From an uncultured beta proteobacterium (GTDB taxonomy: Bacteria; Pseudomonadota; Gammaproteobacteria; Burkholderiales; Burkholderiaceae_C): a stretch of 53,114 bases of DNA. Positions 7,234-16,166 of this stretch are shown in pieces; position 1 is the first letter of the stretch; the number at the start of each line of letters is the position of its first letter. A program made the position numbers and the translations under genes. The stretch is taken from assembly GCA_903873485.1 (NCBI GenBank), contig CAIQOO010000132.1, forward strand, positions 1 through 53,114, in the 5' to 3' direction. Under the pieces are notes generated by a model. It made no database searches, was not told the origin of the DNA, and was given only the letters and a program-made list of their open reading frames with translations.

Positions 7234-8901
7234 TCAGGTCTGCATCGACTCGATGCGTGCCAGATGCGCCATCAGCGAGCGTTTGGCCACCGGCCACATC
7301 CGCTCGGGCACGTCGTCATAAACCCTGACCAGCCAGTCGTCGGGCGAGCCTTGGGGCTGGGACTGCATGGCCTGTACCAGCTTGGCCTCGCGCTGCAGCC
7401 GGTGATTTTTGAGCCGGGCAATGGCGCCGGCGGCCTCGGCATCCGGCCCGCCGATCACATAGCCATGAGCCGGCAAAATGTACTTGATGGAATACTCGGC
7501 GCAGGCGGCGCGCAGTAAATCCAGCGAATCGAGGTAATCGTTCATGTCGCCATCGGGCGGGTCGATCACCGTGGTGCTGCCGTTGAGAATATGGTCGCCG
7601 GAAAACAGCAGGCCGTCTTGCAGCAACACCAGGCACAGGTGGTTGGCGGCATGACCAGGGGTGTGGATGACTTGCAGCGTGTGCCCGTTTTTATATGCCA
7701 AATCACCCTGCAGCCCTTTTGGGACAAGCGTTAGCAGCTCGTTATTCGATAGCGAGCGATCCGGCTCGAAACGGCTGGCGGCGCGTGCTGTCGGGGCGCT
7801 GGGCAGGCCCAGAATCGGCGGCGTGGGCTGGCACAGGGCCTGCAGCGGGCGGGCACCCGGCGCGTGGTCCGGATGCGAATGGGTGCAGACAATCAGGCGA
7901 ATGTCACCACCGGCGGCGCGCCACAGCTTGTCCAGATGGTCGTCATCGGCCGGGCCGGGGTCAATCGCGATGTAGCCGGTTCGCGGGTCGCCGACCAGGT
8001 AACTGTTGGTGCCGGGGCCGGTCATGGCACCCGGGTTAGGGGCGGTCAGGCGCAGCAGGTTTTTCAGCAGCGGCACCGGCTGTTGGCTTTGCCAGTCCAG
8101 CGGATGCACGATCTGGCCGTCCGGGCAGACCAGCGCCAGTTCACCAAACGCCGACTCATGCTCCATGAAACGCACTTCGCGCCCGGCCAGCAGGCCGGCG
8201 CGCGGGCAACTGTAAAACAGCGGCTGCTCGGTGACGGCACAGGCCGCCAGCACCGACTCGACGGTGGCAAACGCCTGCAGCCGCTCCAGCGTGCGAATGG
8301 TCGGGAAGATCATGAAAAACGTGCCGGCCAGGTGCCGCGCCAGGGCATCTGCCGGGCTGACCCAGACCGGCTCAAACTGCTCGGATTCGTCGGCTACCGG
8401 GGTCTGGCCGTCTGGCATGCGGGCCACCAGAAACGGCACATCAAAGCGTTTCGCCAAGTCGCGGTCGGTCACCCAGTGGGCCAGCACAAACACTTCATCG
8501 GCCATCAGGTGCAAGCCCAACTGGCTGCACTGGGGTGCCAATGGGGCGCTGCGGTCCAGCGCGGCAATGTCGGCCGGGCCGGCCAGGCGGCCATCGGCAT
8601 GACGCGCCAGCAGCACCCCGACCTCTTCAAAACTCTCGCGAATCGCCGCAATCGCCTCGGTGACATGCAAGTCAGACTGGCTTGGCCGGCGCCGCGCACA
8701 GGCGTGGCTGGTGGCATCGAGCGGATCGAGATTGCCGCCCGGAAAGACAAAGGCGCCGGGGACAAAGCTGGCGCTGGCAGAACGTCGGGTCATCAGCACT
8801 TGCAGGCCGCAGGCGCTGTCGCGCAGCAGCAGCACGGTGGCGGCAGGACGGGCAATGGCGGGGCTGCGCGGCGGGTGCAGCAGTTGGGTAGGGCGGGGCA
8901 T
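7234..8901 (-). CDS. NUDIX hydrolase fused to metallo-beta-lactamase-fold hydrolase
   Basis: A two-domain protein of 555 residues from ATG 8901. The longer frame to 9264 overlaps the upstream phosphatase gene in a non-coding-like frame. Residues about 10-230 form a NUDIX domain: FVPGAFVFPGGNLD, then the nudix helix AIRESFEEVGVLL. Residues about 280-540 form a metallo-beta-lactamase fold with THSHPDHAPG, HTPGHAANH and FSGDHIL as metal-binding segments. The arrangement suggests sequential or linked hydrolysis of nucleotide- or CoA-type substrates, but the substrate is unknown. A 38-nt repeat copy lies inside the MBL part (7705-7742), coding for part of LLTLVPKGLQGDLAYK without breaking the frame. 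It is probably the last gene of the partner-switch unit, 106 bp after the phosphatase gene. Confidence 0.88.
   Translation of the reverse strand: MPRPTQLLHPPRSPAIARPAATVLLLRDSACGLQVLMTRRSASASFVPGAFVFPGGNLDPLDATSHACARRRPSQSDLHVTEAIAAIRESFEEVGVLLARHADGRLAGPADIAALDRSAPLAPQCSQLGLHLMADEVFVLAHWVTDRDLAKRFDVPFLVARMPDGQTPVADESEQFEPVWVSPADALARHLAGTFFMIFPTIRTLERLQAFATVESVLAACAVTEQPLFYSCPRAGLLAGREVRFMEHESAFGELALVCPDGQIVHPLDWQSQQPVPLLKNLLRLTAPNPGAMTGPGTNSYLVGDPRTGYIAIDPGPADDDHLDKLWRAAGGDIRLIVCTHSHPDHAPGARPLQALCQPTPPILGLPSAPTARAASRFEPDRSLSNNELLTLVPKGLQGDLAYKNGHTLQVIHTPGHAANHLCLVLLQDGLLFSGDHILNGSTTVIDPPDGDMNDYLDSLDLLRAACAEYSIKYILPAHGYVIGGPDAEAAGAIARLKNHRLQREAKLVQAMQSQPQGSPDDWLVRVYDDVPERMWPVAKRSLMAHLARIESMQT
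7705..7742 (-). repeat. 38-nt dispersed repeat, copy D (inside nudix-MBL CDS)
   Basis: Minus orientation: GCTG-CTAACG, then CTTGTCCCAAAAG, then GGCTGCAGGGT. It keeps the fixed 38-nt spacing and the C...AAG-GGCT core. The first bases differ from consensus (ACGAGCTG). It lies within the MBL domain at about residues 386-399, in frame. Confidence 0.75.
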
Positions 8902-9007
8902 GGGCCAATTATCGGCTGGGTGCCCGAAGCGCCAGAGCGCGGCCATCAGGTGCCAGACCGTGCCGATGGCGTTGTGGCTATTTTTTTCAGGTGCGATGGC
9001 CGTGCCG

Positions 9008-10237
9008 CTAGCGCAAGCGCTTGAGCGCCAGCATAGTGAAGTCATCCGCCAGCACATCAGTCCCGGTGAACAGCGCAACCTGGCGACGCATGTCATCAAG
9101 CACGAACTGCAAGGGCTGCGACTGAAGCTGCCCAATCCGGTCTTTGCAACGGTTTTCGGAAAACTCTTCACCTGACAAATTCTGTGCCTCGGTGACGCCA
9201 TCGGTATAGCAATAGAGCATGTCTTGCGGATGAAGCGTTTGTTCCATGGCCGCGTAACCGGCACCCGGCATGGCGCCTACCAGCGGTCCCCTGGGGACAA
9301 GCAGGTCTTTGACGGCACCTTCAGTGCAAAGAATGGGCGGGCAATGCCCGCCGTTGGAATAAACCATCCGGCCTGTATCGACCTCCAGAAAGGCGCAAAA
9401 AATCGTCAGAAACAGATTGGTGTCGTTGTTGACGCACAGACGTTCATTGAGCTGTGTCAGCAACTTGTCCGGCTGCAACATGGTCATGGCCAAGATGCGA
9501 AGCAGGCCGATGGCGCGGGCCATGAACAGGGCCGAGGCAATGCCGTGGCCCGAGACATCGCCAATGCAGAAAAACAGCAGGCGATCACGAACAAAAAACG
9601 CATCGAAAAGGTCACCCCCGATGCTCGATGCCGGCTCCATCACCCCGCAGACCTCAATATCCTGGCGATCCGGGAACAAGGGCCGCTGCAGCGGCAACAT
9701 GCTGGCCTGAAGCTGGCGGGCAACATGGAGGTCTTGGCGCAGATGCCCCAGTTCCATTTGTTCATGCTGAAACTTGAGCGCTTGTGCTGTCGAACGACGC
9801 AGCCGCTCGCTCAGCAGCGTCATGAAACTCAATGCCACGCCGGGCAGCGTCATCAGGCGGTTCCAGAAAATGTCTTTTGGCACTTTGAGCACCCGCGCTT
9901 CGGTCACGGCCAGCACCAATCCCGAGACCGGCTTGCCATCAATGGCGGACAATTCACCGACACATTCACCCGACGCAATCGAAATCATCGTCTCGACGCT
10001 GGAATGGGCATCCAGGTGGACGACGACTGCGCCGGACAGCGGGATAAACACATGGTGATTGGTATCACCCGGCTTTAACAGGGCGCTTCCAGCCGCCAGA
10101 GTCAACACCTCGCAGCCGCTTAAAGCGTCCAGAATCAGTCGCGCATCAGTTTGTCGAAACAGCGTGATCGCGGCAACATCCAGCTCAAATGGACCTGCCC
10201 GGGCTGTTCCAGAGGCGTTCGCCGGACCCTCATTCAT
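9008..10237 (-). CDS. PP2C-type phosphatase with cyclic-nucleotide-binding domain (RsbU-like)
   Basis: A protein of 409 residues. A cNMP-binding/CAP-effector-like domain (about 20-135, with FIPLSGAVVVHL and GECVGELSAIDGKPVSGL) precedes a linker helix and a SpoIIE/PP2C phosphatase domain (about 175-405). The phosphatase motifs are SIGGDLFDAF, GDVSGHGIASALFMA, NGGHCPPIL, CYTDGVTEA and DDFTMLAL, carrying the metal-binding Asp residues. The family dephosphorylates a STAS-domain antagonist in partner switching. Its ATG at 10237 overlaps the stop of the RsbW-like gene by 8 bp, pointing to translational coupling. The sensor domain suggests control by a small ligand. The key cAMP phosphate-binding Arg of the CAP cassette is not evident, so the ligand may not be cAMP. 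Confidence 0.9.
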   Translation of the reverse strand: MNEGPANASGTARAGPFELDVAAITLFRQTDARLILDALSGCEVLTLAAGSALLKPGDTNHHVFIPLSGAVVVHLDAHSSVETMISIASGECVGELSAIDGKPVSGLVLAVTEARVLKVPKDIFWNRLMTLPGVALSFMTLLSERLRRSTAQALKFQHEQMELGHLRQDLHVARQLQASMLPLQRPLFPDRQDIEVCGVMEPASSIGGDLFDAFFVRDRLLFFCIGDVSGHGIASALFMARAIGLLRILAMTMLQPDKLLTQLNERLCVNNDTNLFLTIFCAFLEVDTGRMVYSNGGHCPPILCTEGAVKDLLVPRGPLVGAMPGAGYAAMEQTLHPQDMLYCYTDGVTEAQNLSGEEFSENRCKDRIGQLQSQPLQFVLDDMRRQVALFTGTDVLADDFTMLALKRLR

Positions 10238-10685
10238 CAGCACTGGCCCAGCGCACGCCAAATTTCAGGTGGTTGTGTCCGTTACTGTAGCGATAGCCCA
10301 GGTGGTCAGAAAAGCTGCGGATCAGCAACAAGCCCAAGCCTCCCGGTTTGGCCTCGGCCAGGGAGGCCGGACGGTTATGGGGGCTGGCAAGCGTGCTGTC
10401 AAATCGCGGCCCGGCATCGGAAACGGTGACTGTTGCGGTACCGGTCCCGGCATGGCATTCAACCTGCAACACAAGATGAATCGGTGATTTCAGAGTAACC
10501 GGGGCACTGTGGTTGATGATGTTCGCCAAAGCTTCATTCAGGCACATTTCAAGCCGGTCAACCTCAGACGCTGGCACTTCAAACTCGGATGCCTGCCTTG
10601 CCAGCCACGCCGACGCAAGCCGGGTGGCTGGTCCGTCGGCTTGAATGGTCAGGTCAGCGACCTGGCTAGCAAGGCTGGCAGGCAT
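10230..10685 (-). CDS. RsbW-like serine kinase/anti-sigma factor
   Basis: A 151-residue GHKL ATPase of the RsbW/SpoIIAB type. The N box is CLNEALANIINHS (about 48-60), the G1 box is DAGPRFD, and the G2 region is GGLGLLLIRSFSD. Such proteins phosphorylate a STAS antagonist on Ser and bind a sigma factor or other target when the antagonist is phosphorylated. It starts 3 bp after the STAS gene and overlaps the phosphatase gene. No sigma factor gene is in the cluster, so the target may be a sigma encoded elsewhere or a non-sigma protein, as in several proteobacteria. Confidence 0.9.
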   Translation of the reverse strand: MPASLASQVADLTIQADGPATRLASAWLARQASEFEVPASEVDRLEMCLNEALANIINHSAPVTLKSPIHLVLQVECHAGTGTATVTVSDAGPRFDSTLASPHNRPASLAEAKPGGLGLLLIRSFSDHLGYRYSNGHNHLKFGVRWASADE

Positions 10686-10688
10686 CGG

Positions 10689-11039
10689 TCAGGCCAGGGC
10701 GGCCTGGTCGGCTTCTGACAGCTCGGCAAACATCGGGATCAGCATATCAATGCCGGTGACCTGCAAGGTCTTTGCAACTGCGGTGTTGTCGCCAACAAAA
10801 AGAACCAGGCGTCCGCCGCGCAACTGCTGCGCCTTGGCATTGGTGATGAATTCACGAATCCCGATCGATGCCAGAAAACTGACCTCGGTCAGGTCAACCA
10901 CCACCCGGCGCGCCGAGGATGCCGACAAATTGGCAAACTTGAGTGAAATGGCCTCGGTACCTGGCATATCAAGACGCCCGGAAATTTTGATGCGCCGAAA
11001 GCTGTCGTTGACATCGTCAAAAGTAATGGTCATGGTCAA
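10689..11039 (-). CDS. STAS-domain anti-sigma factor antagonist (RsbV-like)
   Basis: A 116-residue single STAS domain. The segment VVVDLTEVSFLASIGIREFI is the conserved strand plus loop that carries the regulatory phosphoserine in SpoIIAA/RsbV; Ser58 is the likely site. It is the first gene of a minus-strand cluster with an RsbW-like kinase and an RsbU-like phosphatase, so the three make a self-contained partner switch. The ATG at 11039 or a second ATG at 11033 could be the start. It diverges from metX across a 218-bp region that also holds the SAM-II riboswitch. Confidence 0.9.
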   Translation of the reverse strand: MTMTITFDDVNDSFRRIKISGRLDMPGTEAISLKFANLSASSARRVVVDLTEVSFLASIGIREFITNAKAQQLRGGRLVLFVGDNTAVAKTLQVTGIDMLIPMFAELSEADQAALA

Positions 11040-11196
11040 TGGATCTCAACTGAAAATCATGGAGCAAATTAGACTGCAGATGCTACCGAGAATTTGTGAA
11101 GGTTTTGTGACATCGGGCAGACGGGTGCCTGGCGCCGCGCCGCCAGACCAGCGGCAATGGTCATCCAGCGGCAAATGCGCCCAGGTCAAATCAGCT

Positions 11197-11205
11197 TGCT
11201 ATACT
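11197..11205 (+). promoter_or_regulatory. Extended -10 promoter of metX
   Basis: TGCTATACT gives an extended -10 element (TGn-TATACT). The expected start, 6-7 nt downstream, falls on the first base of the SAM-II aptamer at 11211. No good -35 is visible, as is common with extended -10 promoters. Confidence 0.55.
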
Positions 11206-11210
11206 GCCCC

Positions 11211-11257
11211 GGCGCCGATTTGACCCCATTGCGGGCGCCTGACAAATACCGCTAAAG
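11211..11257 (+). ncRNA. SAM-II riboswitch
   Basis: The 47-nt segment matches the compact SAM-II pseudoknot aptamer. P1 is formed by GGCGCC at 11211-11216 and GGCGCC at 11234-11239. Between and after are the conserved GATTTGACC...ATTGC loop, GACAAATA, and the terminal GCTAAAG whose family counterpart (GCTAAA) joins the pseudoknot and masks the ribosome-binding region. It lies directly before metX, a typical SAM-II target, and should lower metX translation when S-adenosylmethionine is high. The last base touches the ATG at 11258, leaving no room for a normal Shine-Dalgarno. Confidence 0.9.
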
Positions 11258-12463
11258 ATGCCTGCCAACCCGGTTTTGCCTTTAGCGACCGTAACCACAG
11301 ACATGATCGCTAACCCTGTATCCATGCATTTTGATGCCGCCTTGCCGCTGCAAAGCGGTGCCGCGCTGCGCGCCTATTCACTGAGTTATGAAACCTACGG
11401 CCAGCTCAATGCCGACAAATCGAACGCGGTGCTGGTCTGCCATGCGCTCAACGCTTCGCACCATGTGGCCGGGGTTTACCTCGACCAGCCCAACTTTGTG
11501 GGCTGGTGGGACAACATGATCGGCCCGGGCAAGCCGCTTGACACCAACAAATTCTTCGTCATCGGGGTCAACAACCTGGGTTCGTGCTTTGGCTCGACCG
11601 GCCCGATGCACATCAACCCCGACACCGGGCGGGTCTATGGCGCTGATTTTCCGGTGGTTACGGTCGAAGATTGGGTCCATGCGCAAGCCCGCCTGCTCGA
11701 TGTTCTGGGCATCCAGACGCTGGCTGCCGTGATGGGTGGCAGCCTGGGCGGCATGCAGGCGCTGAGCTGGACGCTGCAATACCCGGCGCGGGTGCGCCAT
11801 GCGCTGGTGATTGCCAGCGCGCCCAACCTGACCGCCGAGAACATTGCCTTCAACGAGGTGGCGCGCCGCGCCATCGTGACCGACCCGGATTTTCATGGCG
11901 GGCATTTTTACCAGTTCAACACCATTCCCAAGCGCGGCCTGCGCATTGCCCGCATGATTGGCCACATCACCTACCTCAGCGATGACGTGATGAACGAGAA
12001 ATTTGGCCGGCAGTTGCGCGATGCCGTGCTGGCCCAGGCCGCCGACCCGGCAGCGCTGCCAGACCCTGGCGCCTTCAAATACAGCACGCAAGAAGTCGAA
12101 TTCCAGATCGAAAGCTACCTGCGCCACCAGGGCGACAAGTTTGCCGAATACTTTGATGCCAATACCTACCTGCTGATCACCCGCGCGCTCGACTACTTTG
12201 ACCCGGCCCGGGCTTACGGTGGCAACCTGAGCCTGGCGCTGGGCCGCGCCAGCGCCAAATTTTTGCTGGTGAGCTTTACCACCGACTGGCGCTTTTCGCC
12301 CCGGCGCAGCCGCGAGATCGTCAAGGCGCTGCTCGACAACAAGCGCGCGGTGAGTTATGCCGAAATCAACGCGCTCCACGGCCATGATGCCTTTTTGCTT
12401 GATGACCCTAGATACATGGGCGTCGTGCGCTCTTATTTTCAGAGTATTGAGGTGTTCTCATGA
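11258..12463 (+). CDS. metX: Homoserine O-acyltransferase
   Basis: An alpha/beta hydrolase of 401 residues that acylates homoserine at the first committed step of methionine synthesis. The catalytic triad elements are GGSLGGMQ (Ser162), the Asp in [13 protein letters not shown] and the His in HGHDAFLL. In proteobacteria with MetW, MetX often uses succinyl-CoA, so the acyl donor here is probably succinyl-CoA; this is inference. Two starts are possible. ATG 11258 directly abuts the SAM-II aptamer. ATG 11303 ([10 protein letters not shown]) gives an N-terminus more like relatives but lacks a Shine-Dalgarno. It overlaps metW by 4 bp. Confidence 0.95.
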   Translation: MPANPVLPLATVTTDMIANPVSMHFDAALPLQSGAALRAYSLSYETYGQLNADKSNAVLVCHALNASHHVAGVYLDQPNFVGWWDNMIGPGKPLDTNKFFVIGVNNLGSCFGSTGPMHINPDTGRVYGADFPVVTVEDWVHAQARLLDVLGIQTLAAVMGGSLGGMQALSWTLQYPARVRHALVIASAPNLTAENIAFNEVARRAIVTDPDFHGGHFYQFNTIPKRGLRIARMIGHITYLSDDVMNEKFGRQLRDAVLAQAADPAALPDPGAFKYSTQEVEFQIESYLRHQGDKFAEYFDANTYLLITRALDYFDPARAYGGNLSLALGRASAKFLLVSFTTDWRFSPRRSREIVKALLDNKRAVSYAEINALHGHDAFLLDDPRYMGVVRSYFQSIEVFS

Positions 12464-13041
12464 GCGACCTGCAAATTCAGCAAGCGCTGGCCGCGCTGGT
12501 GCCGATTGGCTCGACCGTGCTGGACCTCGGCTGTGGCGACGGCGCCATGCTGGCGCACTTGCAGCAAACCCGAAGTTGCACCGGCTACGGCATTGAAATT
12601 GACGATGCCAACCTGCTGGCCTGCGTCAAGCGCGGCGTCAACGTGATCCAGCTCAACCTGGAGGAAGGCCTGTCGATGTTTGAGGATGCCTCGTTTGACG
12701 TGGTACTGCAGATCGACACCTTGCAACACCTGCGCAATGCCGAGGTGATGCTGCGCGAGACGGTGCGGGTCGGGCGCGTCGGCATTGTGGCGTTTCCCAA
12801 CTTTGCCCATTGGCCGAACCGGCTCAGCGTGCTCAAGGGGCGCATGCCGGTGACACGCCGCCTGCCTTACCAGTGGTACGACACCCCCAATATCCGGGTC
12901 GGCACCCATGCTGATCTCGGCCTGCTGGCGCTGGCTAACGGGCTGCGCGTGCAAGACAGCTTTGGCCTGCAGGAGGGCGAAGTGGTGCGCTGGCTGCCCA
13001 ACCTGCTGGCCGGCACCTCGGTTTATAAGCTGTCGCGCTAA
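12460..13041 (+). CDS. metW: Methionine biosynthesis protein MetW
   Basis: A 193-residue class I methyltransferase-fold protein. Motif I is [15 protein letters not shown] (20-34), followed by [12 protein letters not shown] and the MetW-typical [20 protein letters not shown] and [12 protein letters not shown]. MetW pairs with MetX in many proteobacteria and is needed for full homoserine acyltransferase activity. Its start overlaps the metX stop (ATGA), giving coupled translation, so it also falls under the SAM-II switch. Confidence 0.94.
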   Translation: MSDLQIQQALAALVPIGSTVLDLGCGDGAMLAHLQQTRSCTGYGIEIDDANLLACVKRGVNVIQLNLEEGLSMFEDASFDVVLQIDTLQHLRNAEVMLRETVRVGRVGIVAFPNFAHWPNRLSVLKGRMPVTRRLPYQWYDTPNIRVGTHADLGLLALANGLRVQDSFGLQEGEVVRWLPNLLAGTSVYKLSR

Positions 13042-13153
13042 GCCGTGCGGCAGGCAGCCGAAACCGGCCTATCTGACACGCAGGCTGCAACCCGCCACTT
13101 TCAATTGGCCAGTTCGCCCCCAGTTGCAGCGGTATCTTCAACTTGAACAATTC

Positions 13154-14269
13154 ATGATGACAACTTCCAGCGCCACCCTGTTTCAACCGGTCCACGCCGG
13201 TGATCTTTCTCTTGCCAACCGCATCGTCATGGCCCCGCTGACCCGCAACCGGGCGCCGGATGCGATTCCGACACCGCTGATGGCCCAGTACTACACCCAG
13301 CGCGCCAGCGCCGGCCTGCTGATCACCGAGGCCACCGCCATCAGCCAGCAGGGCCAGGGTTACGCCGATGTGCCGGGCCTGTATGGCAGCGAGCAAATTG
13401 ACGGCTGGAAACAGGTGACCAAAAGTGTCCATGCCGCCGCTGGCAAGATCGTGGTGCAGCTCTGGCATGTCGGGCGCGTCTCGCACACCAGCCTGCAACC
13501 CAATGGCGGCAAGCCGGTAGCACCTTCGGCCATCACTGCCAACACCAAAACCGTGCTGATCCAGGACGGTGTGCCGACTTTTGTCGATACCTCCGAGCCG
13601 CGTGCGCTGCAAGCCTACGAGTTGCCCGACATCGTGCATACCTACGCGGCAGCGGCCCGCAATGCGGTTGAAACCGCCGGTTTTGACGGGGTCGAAATCC
13701 ACGCTGCCAATGGTTATTTGCTCGATCAGTTCCTGAAAAGCGGCTCCAACCAGCGCCGCGACGACTTTGGCGGCAGCATCGAAAACCGTGCCCGGCTGTT
13801 GCTCGAAGTGGTGCGGGCCGTGACCGGGGCGGTGGGTGCCGGGCGGGTTGGCATCCGGCTGTCGCCTGTGACCCCGGCCAATGATGCATTTGACCCCGAC
13901 CCGCAACCGCTGTTTGACCATGTGGTGCGCGAACTGGCCGGCTTTCACCTGGCCTATCTGCATATCATTGAAGGCGCTACCGGCGGCGCGCGGGTGCTGC
14001 CGGACCGTCCGTTTGACTACACCGGGCTGCGCCGGGCCTACCGGGCGGCGGGCGGCAAGGGGGCCTGGATGGTCAACAACGGTCTGGACCGGGCGCTGGC
14101 CGAACAGGCCTTGGCCGACGGTGCCGACCTGGTGGCGTTTGGCCGTGCCTTCATTGCCAATCCGGATCTGGTCGAGCGCCTGCGCCGCAACAAGCCGTTA
14201 AACGAAGGTGACCGCAACACCTGGTATGGCGGTGGTGCCAAAGGTTACACCGATTACCCGGCGCTTTAG
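13154..14269 (+). CDS. Old Yellow Enzyme family alkene reductase
   Basis: A 371-residue FMN-dependent TIM-barrel reductase. The family-like sequence begins at ATG 13154 (a second ATG follows at once). The longer frame into metW is a shadow. Motifs are RIVMAPLTRNRA (phosphate/FMN region), WHVGRVSH, HAANGYLLDQFLK carrying the His/Asn pair that binds the substrate carbonyl, RRDDFGGSIENR, and ADLVAFGRAFIANPDLV. Members such as NemA reduce activated alkenes, nitroesters or N-ethylmaleimide with NAD(P)H. It lies 112 bp after metW, so it may or may not be co-transcribed. It is convergent with ubiA. Confidence 0.92.
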   Translation: MMTTSSATLFQPVHAGDLSLANRIVMAPLTRNRAPDAIPTPLMAQYYTQRASAGLLITEATAISQQGQGYADVPGLYGSEQIDGWKQVTKSVHAAAGKIVVQLWHVGRVSHTSLQPNGGKPVAPSAITANTKTVLIQDGVPTFVDTSEPRALQAYELPDIVHTYAAAARNAVETAGFDGVEIHAANGYLLDQFLKSGSNQRRDDFGGSIENRARLLLEVVRAVTGAVGAGRVGIRLSPVTPANDAFDPDPQPLFDHVVRELAGFHLAYLHIIEGATGGARVLPDRPFDYTGLRRAYRAAGGKGAWMVNNGLDRALAEQALADGADLVAFGRAFIANPDLVERLRRNKPLNEGDRNTWYGGGAKGYTDYPAL

Positions 14270-14354
14270 CAAGGACTGAACCAGCCGGTCACTGCACACG
14301 GTCCAGATGATGGCCGAAGCATGGCGCATGCATCGGCTAGCGTCGCGTTGTTGG

Positions 14355-15221
14355 CTATCGGGTGGCGTAACTCGCCGCAATGCCGGCAAACAGCGTCAGC
14401 CCGAGCCAGTGATTCAACCGAAAGGCCTTGAAGCAGCCATCGCGCTGACGCCCGCGAATCAGCGTGTAGTGCCACAGCACCTGCCCGCAAGCCAGCCCGA
14501 TAGCTACCATAAAAATAGCACCTTGCGCATGCTGCATAAGGGCTAGCGCCCAAATTGTTATAAAAAGCAGATAGCACAGAAAAATCACCGGCAGGTCCAG
14601 TTGGCCGAGCGTGATGGCCGAGGTCTTGATGCCGATCTTCAGGTCGTCATCGCGATCAACCATGGCGTACTCGGTGTCATAAGCCAGCACCCAAAACAGA
14701 TTGCCCAGCAGCAGCAGCCAGGCCAGCGGCGGCACCTCGCCGCGCACGGCGGCAAACGCCATCGGGATACCCAGGCCAAACGCCAGCCCCAGCACCGCTT
14801 GCGGCATCGCCACAAACCGCTTGGCATAAGGGTAGGCCAGCGTGATGGCCAGCGCGGCAAACGAGATGCCGATGGCGATCGCATGGGTGGTCAGCACCAG
14901 CGCAAAGGCCAGCGCCGCCAGCACCGCGCCCACCGCCAGCGCCTCGTTCACCGACACGGCGCCGGTGGTGACGGGCCGCAGCGCGGTGCGCTTGACATGC
15001 CGGTCAAACTCGCGATCCGCCACGTCATTGATGCAGCACCCGGCACTGCGCATCAAAAAAGTGCCCAGCACAAAAACCCCCAGCAGGTGCCAGCCCGGAA
15101 AACCGCCAGCCGCCACCCACAGCGCCCCCAGCGTCGGCCACAGCAGCAGCAGCCAGCCAGCCGGGCGGCTCCAGCGAATCAGGTCCAGGTACAGCGCAAG
15201 CCGCTTGCGCCAGGCTGCCAT
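14355..15221 (-). CDS. ubiA: 4-hydroxybenzoate octaprenyltransferase
   Basis: An integral membrane prenyltransferase of 288 residues that attaches the polyprenyl tail to 4-hydroxybenzoate in ubiquinone synthesis. The start is ATG 15221, 8 bp after the peroxidase stop. The two Asp-rich motifs are visible: [17 protein letters not shown] (NDxxDxxxD) and [13 protein letters not shown] (DxxxD). About eight hydrophobic helices follow the family plan. A 38-nt dispersed repeat (14514-14551) is embedded in frame and codes for most of a helix-loop segment, [13 protein letters not shown] (about residues 224-236). The ispB gene in this window makes the matching polyprenyl chain. Confidence 0.94.
   Translation of the reverse strand: MAAWRKRLALYLDLIRWSRPAGWLLLLWPTLGALWVAAGGFPGWHLLGVFVLGTFLMRSAGCCINDVADREFDRHVKRTALRPVTTGAVSVNEALAVGAVLAALAFALVLTTHAIAIGISFAALAITLAYPYAKRFVAMPQAVLGLAFGLGIPMAFAAVRGEVPPLAWLLLLGNLFWVLAYDTEYAMVDRDDDLKIGIKTSAITLGQLDLPVIFLCYLLFITIWALALMQHAQGAIFMVAIGLACGQVLWHYTLIRGRQRDGCFKAFRLNHWLGLTLFAGIAASYATR
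14514..14551 (+). repeat. 38-nt dispersed repeat, copy G (inside ubiA)
   Basis: AATAGCAC-CTTGCG-CATGCTGCATAAG-GGCTAGCGCCC, exactly 38 nt, antisense to ubiA and in frame with it. The 3' flank AAATTGTTATAA matches the A+T-rich tail of other copies. Confidence 0.75.
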
Positions 15222-15229
15222 GGCGGCCC

Positions 15230-16135
15230 TCACAAACCCAGTTGCCGCAGATCGAGCCGGCCAAGCAACATCGGCGGACACCAGAAATTGGCGCCGGTCA
15301 GTGGCCGCGAGATGCCAAACAGGCCATCCACCACCCCGTCATCAAGCCCGGTCATGTGCCGCATCAGCACCTCAAAGGCATCAAAAGAATGGCCAAATGC
15401 GACAAACATCAAGCCCGCCCGGTCAGCGTCGGCCCACGGCATGGAGCGGCGCAGCACAAAGGCCGCCGGGCTAAAACCCTCTTGCGCGGTGCGCTTGACA
15501 TGGGCCGACTCGGGTGCCGCGTCCAGCTCTTGGTTGTCGGCGCGGCGGCGGCCAAATGTGTGGTCTTGCGCTGCCGTGCTCATCGCCTCAAAGGCATCGA
15601 GATCATGGCGCCACTGCTGCACCACCATGAAACTGCTGCCATCCAGGCCGGGGCCAGCCGCTTGCACCAGTGCTGCCGCGCTGGCCGCATCGCCCACCGG
15701 ATTTTCGGTGCCGTCCTCATAGCCAGTCAGATCGCGTCCGTGCCCGTTGGGGCCGCGCCCGTAGCGAAAAGCATCAACGATCTGCTCTGGCCGCAAGCCC
15801 GGCGCCAGCGCTTTTTGCAGTTGCCGGGTCCGGTGCAGCAACTCGCCCCGGTCATCGCCGCGCAACCAGCAGCACAGCGCCGCTGGCGTGGCGGGCACCG
15901 CAACGCCAGGGCCGATCAAGGCAATAAAGCCGCGCAAGCCCGGCACGCTGGCACCCAGCAACTGCACCAGCTCCGGCCCCAGGCCGACCAGCACCTGCAC
16001 GCCATCAACCAGCCCGGCCAGCCGGGTCAGACTCTGGCGAACCGCATCGGGCTGCGAGCTGGCGACCGAAAAATAGACATAACGCCCCAGGCGCGGGACA
16101 TCTTCCAATACCGCCAATTGACAATTGCTTGTCAT
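15230..16135 (-). CDS. DyP-type heme peroxidase
   Basis: A 301-residue dye-decolorizing-type peroxidase related to YfeX. The start is ATG 16135, preceded by AGGAG; the longer frame overlaps oxyR. The hallmark GYEDGTENP (GxxDG, with the distal Asp) is present. Further motifs are [18 protein letters not shown] [45 protein letters not shown] and [10 protein letters not shown], the last regions shaping the heme pocket. There is no signal peptide, so it is cytoplasmic. It follows oxyR by 31 bp on the same strand, which fits peroxide-dependent expression and a role in peroxide or porphyrin handling. Confidence 0.92.
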   Translation of the reverse strand: MTSNCQLAVLEDVPRLGRYVYFSVASSQPDAVRQSLTRLAGLVDGVQVLVGLGPELVQLLGASVPGLRGFIALIGPGVAVPATPAALCCWLRGDDRGELLHRTRQLQKALAPGLRPEQIVDAFRYGRGPNGHGRDLTGYEDGTENPVGDAASAAALVQAAGPGLDGSSFMVVQQWRHDLDAFEAMSTAAQDHTFGRRRADNQELDAAPESAHVKRTAQEGFSPAAFVLRRSMPWADADRAGLMFVAFGHSFDAFEVLMRHMTGLDDGVVDGLFGISRPLTGANFWCPPMLLGRLDLRQLGL

Positions 16136-16166
16136 GGTTTTACTCCTGTTCCATGCAGATTCAGAT

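Noticed and set aside
8902..9264. N-terminal extension of the NUDIX-MBL protein to 9264
   Set aside because: It overlaps the upstream phosphatase gene in a Ser/Cys-rich non-family frame. ATG 8901 fits better.
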